This document shows, in pieces, positions 41,814 to 47,138 of a stretch of DNA of 47,138 nucleotides. Origin of the DNA: Peptococcaceae bacterium (GTDB lineage Bacteria > Bacillota > Desulfitobacteriia > Desulfitobacteriales > Syntrophobotulaceae); NCBI GenBank assembly GCA_012839895.1, contig DUML01000081.1, forward strand, positions 1 to 47,138, written 5' to 3'. The position numbers and the translations under genes were made by a program. The first letter of the stretch is position 1, and every line of letters starts with the position of its first letter. Under the pieces are notes generated by a model that was not told where the DNA came from, ran no database searches, and saw nothing but the letters and a program-made list of their open reading frames with translations.

Positions 41814-42707
41814 ATGAATGCTGTCAAGCGGGTTGATCGTGTTTTTCAATCAGCCAAAACAATACCGATTGATGATTCCAGCAAGCTCATTTTAATGAGT
41901 GATGTGCATAGAGGCGACGGCAGCTGGGCTGATGATTTTTTGAGAAACGAAAATCTTTATTTTGGCGCCTTAACTCACTATTACCAAAACAATTTCACCT
42001 ATATTGAGCTGGGTGACGGTGATGAGCTTTGGAAATTCAAAAAAATGGCTGACATTGTATCTGTCCATAAAGAGACCTTTTTGCTTCTGCAAAAATTTTA
42101 TCAGGAAGGACGACTTCATTTTATCTACGGGAACCACGATATGGAAAAATGCCAAGAAAAATTTGTCCAAAAGTGCTTAAACCGTTTCTACGACGTCCAG
42201 ACAAAGGAATCCGTCCCCTTATTTGAAACTATCGAAATACATGAAGGCTTAATCTTACAGTATAAGGACTATGCTAAAAAAATCCTCCTGATTCACGGCC
42301 ATCAAGGCAGTTCTCTCGACTATACTTTTTGGGGCTTGAGAAGGTTTTTAGTCAGACACGTCTGGAGGCGATTAGAGATACTTGGTTTCAATGACCCCAC
42401 CAGCACAGCGAAAAACTACCGTAAAAAAGACTCAATTGAAAAAAGCCTGACCGAATGGGTTACCAGGGAAAATCAAGTGTTAATAACCGGGCACACTCAT
42501 AGACCTATGTTGCCTAGGGTAGGTAAGCCACCTTATTTTAATTCCGGAAGCTGTGTCCATCCTCATTCCATAACAGGGTTGGAAATATCCGAAGGCAAAA
42601 TAACCCTTGTTAAATGGAGTACTAAAACCAGAGCCGATGGCACCTTGTATATAGGCCGGGACATTCTGGCCGGGCCAAGGGAATTGAAAGAATACCTTAC
42701 CACTTAA
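41814..42707 (+). CDS. Calcineurin-like metallophosphoesterase
   Basis: A 297-residue enzyme with the full set of metal-binding motifs: SDVHRGD, ELGDGDE, GNHDME, LIHGHQG and ITGHTHRP. These match the LpxH/UDP-2,3-diacylglucosamine hydrolase-like group, but in a Gram-positive without lipid A the substrate is unknown. GGCGGTGA precedes the ATG. It is 99 bp from the next gene on the same strand. Confidence 0.88.
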   Translation: MNAVKRVDRVFQSAKTIPIDDSSKLILMSDVHRGDGSWADDFLRNENLYFGALTHYYQNNFTYIELGDGDELWKFKKMADIVSVHKETFLLLQKFYQEGRLHFIYGNHDMEKCQEKFVQKCLNRFYDVQTKESVPLFETIEIHEGLILQYKDYAKKILLIHGHQGSSLDYTFWGLRRFLVRHVWRRLEILGFNDPTSTAKNYRKKDSIEKSLTEWVTRENQVLITGHTHRPMLPRVGKPPYFNSGSCVHPHSITGLEISEGKITLVKWSTKTRADGTLYIGRDILAGPRELKEYLTT

Positions 42708-42806
42708 ATGCCTAATCCCTTAAGTCTAATTAAACACTATTCGTTTCCGACAACTTCCATTGTAGCTGGGGTTGGATATTTGTTAAAATTATAACAAGGT
42801 GATTAT

Positions 42807-43871
42807 ATGACTAGAAAAAAGCCCAATTTGACCGCTTTAAAAATTACCTTTGTTATAATTTTACTTATTATTCTAGCAAGTATTATAGCAAGCAGCTTTT
42901 ATATATATGATATTGGGTTTAAAAGAAAAACCCCGGATTTATATACCAAAACCTTTAGACTGGCTGAAAAGCTGCTTCAAAGTGAACAAAGCCAAACAAT
43001 ACAATCAATACAAGCTGAACAAGCTTTTAGCGTTATGACCCTAACCGAGCCCCTTGCTTTGGACCAAACTATCAACTTTGAGCAAATTGAAAACAGCCAA
43101 AGCTGGTCGCAAAGTGAGTTCTATGAGACCTGGACAATAGCTTCTGAAGATAAGTTAAACCTGGTTGGTTATTATTATCCGGCTAAGGTACCGACCACCA
43201 AGACAGCTATTATGGCCCACGGCTATGGGGGCCGGGGAATGGAGATGGAGCAATTTGCACGTTTCTATTCCGAAAAGCTTGGCTTTAATGTCTTGTTGCC
43301 TGATGCCAGGGGACATGGTGCCAGTGAAGGTAATTATATCGGTTTTGGCTGGCCGGATCGCAAGGATTATTTGCTCTGGATTCAAAAAATAATTGACTCA
43401 GTCGGCAGGGAATCTCAAATAGTGCTGCATGGCCTTTCCATGGGGGCATCTACGGTAATGATGGCCAGCGGAGAAAACTTGCCGGAACAAGTAAAAGTAA
43501 TCATAGAAGATAGCGGCTTTACCTCCGTCTATGATGAGCTCGCTTATCAATTAAGACAAATTTACATGCTGCCTGCTTTCCCTTTTATCTCAGCAACAAG
43601 CCTCTTGACTGACATTAAGGCCGGTTATAATTTTCACGAAGCATCTTCTTTAAGGCAAGTGGAAAAGAATAAAACCCCGATGTTATTCATTCACGGGGCT
43701 TCGGATTCGATTGTGCCGGTGGAAATGGCCTGGAAACTATTTGATACCTGCAAAGTTGACAAGCAAATCTATTTAGTGCCAGGTGCCGGCCACGGCATGG
43801 CTTATGAAATTGATAGGCCTGCTTATGAGACTATTGTCTCTGAATTTATCAGCCGGTTTATAGTACCTTAG
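42807..43871 (+). CDS. Membrane-anchored alpha/beta hydrolase
   Basis: A 354-residue serine hydrolase. One N-terminal membrane helix (about residues 9-31, ITFVIILLIILASIIASSFYI) precedes the catalytic domain. Motifs are the oxyanion HGYGG, the nucleophile elbow GLSMG (about residues 210-214), the acid in HGASDSIVP and the base histidine in GAGHG. It resembles YqkD/FrsA-like hydrolases. An exported domain near the membrane is likely. Substrate unknown. AAGGTGAT lies before the ATG. Confidence 0.87.
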   Translation: MTRKKPNLTALKITFVIILLIILASIIASSFYIYDIGFKRKTPDLYTKTFRLAEKLLQSEQSQTIQSIQAEQAFSVMTLTEPLALDQTINFEQIENSQSWSQSEFYETWTIASEDKLNLVGYYYPAKVPTTKTAIMAHGYGGRGMEMEQFARFYSEKLGFNVLLPDARGHGASEGNYIGFGWPDRKDYLLWIQKIIDSVGRESQIVLHGLSMGASTVMMASGENLPEQVKVIIEDSGFTSVYDELAYQLRQIYMLPAFPFISATSLLTDIKAGYNFHEASSLRQVEKNKTPMLFIHGASDSIVPVEMAWKLFDTCKVDKQIYLVPGAGHGMAYEIDRPAYETIVSEFISRFIVP

Positions 43872-43886
43872 GTTTTTTACTTTTTC

Positions 43887-44225
43887 CTAAAGGTTTATTA
43901 CTTTATCGCTTCCGTGCATGATATTTATGATATCAATCATCCCAACGATTTTACCGACTTCAATTCTATCCTTAATCCCATAGTAGTCCAGACAAGTCAT
44001 ACAAGCCATAATCTCTACATCATATTCCTTCTCCAACACTTTAAGGGCATCAATAACCAGAAATTCCGGCTGCAAAAGCTTTACTCCTCTCTCCACTAAA
44101 AGAATATGTGTAGGCTTTTTTGAAGCCTCTAAGAGTTTTAAAAAGAAATTACGCATTAACTTCTGACCCAGTTCAGGATCCTGATTTCCTATTTTATCGG
44201 AAGAAATCAAATAAACTAAGGACAC
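43887..44225 (-). CDS. DsrE/YedF-like sulfurtransferase-type protein
   Basis: A 112-residue DsrE-fold protein. It matches the C-terminal domain of YedF proteins that occur beside selenium metabolism genes; the N-terminal TusA-like domain is absent. The cysteine-bearing ACMTCLDYYGI and the VGKIVGMIDIINIM segments are typical. No selenium gene is nearby. GTG at 44225 is preferred to the GTG three codons upstream because AGGTGA then has proper spacing. It converges with the hydrolase gene, 15 bp away. Confidence 0.8.
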   Translation of the reverse strand: MSLVYLISSDKIGNQDPELGQKLMRNFFLKLLEASKKPTHILLVERGVKLLQPEFLVIDALKVLEKEYDVEIMACMTCLDYYGIKDRIEVGKIVGMIDIINIMHGSDKVINL

Positions 44226-44292
44226 ATTAATCACCTTTCCCTGTTAATGCTTAAGCAACTGGCAGTTTCGATTGCTATTTCTCTATTCTTAT

Positions 44293-46851
44293 CTATTTAA
44301 GTTGCTGCTTATTATGGAAAAACCCCTGCCATGGGTCCTGCATGCCGATCCTCCGCAAGGCTTCTGCCATATCGATACCGTCTGGAGAGACCTTCTCCAG
44401 TTCATCCCAGGCGATGGGCATGGATACCTTGGCTCCTTCTCTCGCTCTAAGAGAATAGGGAGCAATACTGGTAGCTCCCCGGCCGTTGCGAATCCAGTCA
44501 ATGAAAATCTTACCTGCCCGCTTAGCCTTGCGAACATTGCTGGTATAACGATCCGGCCACTTCTGCTCCATCACCTTGGCCACGCCCTTGGCAAAATCAT
44601 AAAATAAGTCCCAGGAAACTGCTGGCTGTAAAGGGACGAGCACATGGTAGCCTTTGCCGCCGCTGGTCTTGAGATAAGAGTTCAGCCCCAGTTCGTCCAG
44701 GATGCTTTTCAAATCCCGTACCCCCTGGCGCACCCTGTTTAAATCCATTCCCTCGTCCGGATCCAAGTCAAAGACCATTAGGTCCGGTTTTTCCAATTCA
44801 TCTACCCGGCTGCCCCAAATATGAAATTCCAGGGTACCCATTTGGGCTTCATTGATTAAACCGGCTGTATTCTCAATATAAAAGTATTCCTCTGTTTCAC
44901 CGTCACTGCCGGCAACAGAGACGGTGACCACCTCTTTGCTGCCCGGACCGGGATGCTTCTTATAGAAACAGGCTTGGGAAATACCTTTAGGACAGCGGAC
45001 AATGCTGAGAACCCTGCGGCTCAAATACGGCAGCATACGTTCTGCCACTTGGGCGTAATAACGGACAACATCCCCTTTAGTGATTCCTGATTGAGCAAAG
45101 ATTACCTTGTCCGGGTTGCTGATTATAATTCCTTCGATAACCAAGTCCTTGTCCTTCATGGTTTTCCTCCCTTCTTCAATAGGCAATACTTTCCGGCTCT
45201 CCCCATTCTCTTTTTCACCGGGTAATGACCTCTGACTCTCCCTTTTCTCTTCTTCACTAGGTAATGATTTCCGGTTCTCTCCCCCCGCTTCTTCCTTGCA
45301 GATATCCTTTGGGTTTTTATCTGTCCGCAAGCCTTGGAAGCTGGCCTGCCGCAACAAATTGTCACCCGTCCATTCGGCAAATTTAACTTCCGCTACCAGT
45401 TCAGGTTGAAGCCAGATAATCTTCTCTTTTACCCTGGGTTTGGGTGGGACTTTAAAAGGAGACTCCCCTCGCTTAAGGGGTTCGAATTTTTCCGCAAGCT
45501 CTTTCCTTAAGACATCGCTGAAGCCGGTGCCGGTTCTCCCGGCATAGACCAGGTCTTCTCCCTCATAGAAGCCAAGGAGCAGGGAACTTATCCCGCTTAT
45601 CCTCTGGGCGGAAATAGTATAACCTCCGATAACAAGTTCCTGCCTGTTCCCGCATTTTATTTTGATCCAATCGCCGTTTCTTGTTCCGCTGTAGACAGAA
45701 TCGGCTTTTTTACCGACAATCCCTTCCATGCCTGCTGCACAAGCCGCAGCGAGACTTTCCTTTCCTTTCCCTCTGACATGCCGGCTGTAGTAGAGGATTG
45801 GAGGGGCACCTTGGAGCAAAGCCATGAGCTTCTCTTTCCTGTCCAGCAGCTGATGTCCTCGAAGATCCTCTCCGTCCAGTGCCAGCAAATCAAAGATAAT
45901 ATAGGTAAGGTTACCTTCCCCTGTTTTTTTCAAATATTTTTGTAAAGCCTGAAAATCTGTCTTGCCCCTTTGGTCTGTGACGACCATTTCTCCGTCTAAG
46001 ACCATAGCCCTGCTTCCGGCCCAAGTACGTAAAGCTTCGGCGGCAGTCCGGAAACGGTGGGTATAATCCTGGCCGTTTCGGGAGAGAAACCGGACAGTGC
46101 CCCCTTCAATATAGGCCAGGATCCTGTAGCCGTCATATTTCAATTCAAAAAGCCACTCTTCTCCATCTGGAACGGTGTCCGCCAATTTGGCCAACTGCAC
46201 CCCGGTACTGCTGAAGGGGTTCTTCATGATCTTTTCCTCTTCTCCTGCTTCAATCTCCGCCATGGTGCGCCCCGTCCTAATGCTGGTGGTATACCCGGAA
46301 ATTCCGTCGTCTGCCTTAGCGTACTCGTCTTTCTCCTTGAGCAGCAGCCAGTTATCTTTCTTATCACCATCTTTGCCTTGCAATCGTACCAAAGCCCACT
46401 TGCCTTTTAGTCTCTGGCCTCTGAGAGTAAACTTAAGCATCCCTTCCCGTAGTCCGTCCTCTACATCACCGTAAGGTTCCCAATATCCTTCGTCCCAGAG
46501 CATAACCACCCCGCCGCCATATTCACCTTGGGGGATCGTTCCCTCAAAGTTCCTATACTCCAAAGGATGATCCTCCACCCGGACGGCAAGCCGCTTATCC
46601 CGGGTATTATAAGAAGGTCCTTTGGGTACAGCCCAACTTAAAAGAGCTCCGTCCCATTCCAGGCGAAAATCAAAGTGGTCTCTGCGAGCCAGATGGTACT
46701 GGACGACAAACCTTAGATCTTTTTCGCCAGAATCTCCTTGTCCAGAATCTTCTTGATCAGAATCCCCTTCTCCTGTTTTCACTTTGCCTTCCGGTTCCAA
46801 TGTCTTGGCAAAATTCCTTTTGCGGTTGTATTCGGACAGTTTGTCAGTCAT
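44293..46851 (-). CDS. ligD: Multifunctional DNA ligase D (phosphoesterase-ligase-polymerase)
   Basis: An 852-residue bacterial NHEJ enzyme that trims, fills and seals double-strand breaks. Order is phosphoesterase (about residues 45-175, QYHLARRDHFDFRLEWDG), ATP-dependent ligase (about 215-520; catalytic Lys238 in ELKYDGYR), linker and AEP-type polymerase (about 575-845; DLDPDEG with metal-binding acids, GGKGYHVLVPL, WPDRYTSN). The phosphoesterase-ligase-polymerase order differs from the polymerase-first order of Mycobacterium. The linker (about 525-575) has three imperfect repeats of an ESRKxLP unit. The N terminus has an acidic Gly/Ser/Asp stretch. No ku gene is in the window, but it may lie to the right. 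Confidence 0.95.
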   Translation of the reverse strand: MTDKLSEYNRKRNFAKTLEPEGKVKTGEGDSDQEDSGQGDSGEKDLRFVVQYHLARRDHFDFRLEWDGALLSWAVPKGPSYNTRDKRLAVRVEDHPLEYRNFEGTIPQGEYGGGVVMLWDEGYWEPYGDVEDGLREGMLKFTLRGQRLKGKWALVRLQGKDGDKKDNWLLLKEKDEYAKADDGISGYTTSIRTGRTMAEIEAGEEEKIMKNPFSSTGVQLAKLADTVPDGEEWLFELKYDGYRILAYIEGGTVRFLSRNGQDYTHRFRTAAEALRTWAGSRAMVLDGEMVVTDQRGKTDFQALQKYLKKTGEGNLTYIIFDLLALDGEDLRGHQLLDRKEKLMALLQGAPPILYYSRHVRGKGKESLAAACAAGMEGIVGKKADSVYSGTRNGDWIKIKCGNRQELVIGGYTISAQRISGISSLLLGFYEGEDLVYAGRTGTGFSDVLRKELAEKFEPLKRGESPFKVPPKPRVKEKIIWLQPELVAEVKFAEWTGDNLLRQASFQGLRTDKNPKDICKEEAGGENRKSLPSEEEKRESQRSLPGEKENGESRKVLPIEEGRKTMKDKDLVIEGIIISNPDKVIFAQSGITKGDVVRYYAQVAERMLPYLSRRVLSIVRCPKGISQACFYKKHPGPGSKEVVTVSVAGSDGETEEYFYIENTAGLINEAQMGTLEFHIWGSRVDELEKPDLMVFDLDPDEGMDLNRVRQGVRDLKSILDELGLNSYLKTSGGKGYHVLVPLQPAVSWDLFYDFAKGVAKVMEQKWPDRYTSNVRKAKRAGKIFIDWIRNGRGATSIAPYSLRAREGAKVSMPIAWDELEKVSPDGIDMAEALRRIGMQDPWQGFFHNKQQLK

Positions 46852-47138
46852 AAAATTACACCGCTTCTTTCATTTCTTGCCTTGAATGTTTATTAGCCTT
46901 TATTTTTGAATAATTCTTAGCCTTTATTATTGGTTTATTATCAGCACCATTTTCTCGAATTATACTGCGTCATTTTTTTAAATAATTAAAGAATTATGTT
47001 GAAAGGTTAGTTTTGTTAATGGCCATGATAAAATCGACATAAATGGTCACGAAAAACCCGCAAAACCGGTCATTTAGAAAAGGAAAAAAGCTCGTTCCCT
47101 ACAACATTTTCATTGGAACCAAAACATTAAAGAAGGGA
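46852..47138. other. Right edge, no gene assigned
   Basis: An AT-rich leader of ligD followed from about 47020 by a more GC-rich stretch with repeated ATGGCC/TGACC-like words (ATGGCCATGA, ATGGTCACGA, CCGGTCATTT). These resemble multiple terminal repeats of a mobile element end, but too little is present to identify it. Confidence 0.3.

Overview
The window reads as the chromosome of an anaerobic, Gram-positive, probably spore-forming member of the Clostridia close to Desulfitobacterium, Dehalobacter and Desulfosporosinus. Grounds for this are AddAB instead of RecBCD, GGAGG-type ribosome binding sites with frequent GTG and TTG starts, lipoprotein signal peptides, a CtsR-type heat-shock operator, and an organohalide-respiration cluster matching the cpr (ortho-chlorophenol) locus of Desulfitobacterium gene for gene. 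This placement is inference; there is no rRNA in the window.

Bases 155-7794 hold that cluster, all on the minus strand, in the order K-Z-E-B-A-C-D: a CprK-like Crp/Fnr regulator, a YlqD-like coiled-coil protein (CprZ), a GroEL-like protein (CprE), the membrane anchor CprB, the Tat-exported reductive dehalogenase CprA, the NosR-like flavo/iron-sulfur membrane protein CprC and a second GroEL-like protein (CprD). Palindromic dehaloboxes lie upstream of cprBA and cprZE, each 32 bp from a -10 hexamer, which is the -41.5 activation geometry known for CprK. Two further perfect palindromes 30 bp apart lie upstream of cprK. In the CprE-like chaperonin the residue matching the catalytic Asp398 of GroEL is a lysine, while CprD keeps all three ATPase aspartates.

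Bases 8236-20218 hold an unrecognised plus-strand gene, addBA (recombinational repair), a propeller-like lipoprotein, and an ECF sigma factor with an overlapping anti-sigma-like membrane protein. Bases 20380-25007 hold a possible IS end, a DegV protein, an hsp20 gene under a sigma-A promoter with CtsR boxes, tRNA-Val(CAC), and a polar amino-acid ABC transporter (ATPase, permease, binding lipoprotein). Bases 25123-28366 hold a 5'-truncated gene remnant, a HAD phosphatase, a DUF445 membrane protein and a DUF1848 protein.

Bases 28572-36049 hold an apparent operon of response regulator, histidine kinase, lipoprotein, Nudix hydrolase and LCP ligase, followed upstream by an OatA-like acyltransferase with an SGNH domain; together these suggest cell-wall maintenance. 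Bases 36414-39590 hold a thiamine-precursor ABC transporter (thiamine-binding MTH1187-type protein, ThiX, ThiY, ThiZ) behind a TPP riboswitch with an intrinsic terminator.

Bases 39839-46851 hold a type IV pilin-like protein fused to a Big2 domain and three carbohydrate-binding (CBM5/12-like) modules, a frameshifted ECF sigma factor remnant, a metallophosphoesterase, a membrane-anchored alpha/beta hydrolase, a DsrE/YedF-like protein and a three-domain LigD. The most unusual items are the lysine at the catalytic position of the CprE-like chaperonin, the paired dehaloboxes before cprK, and the pilin with carbohydrate-binding modules.
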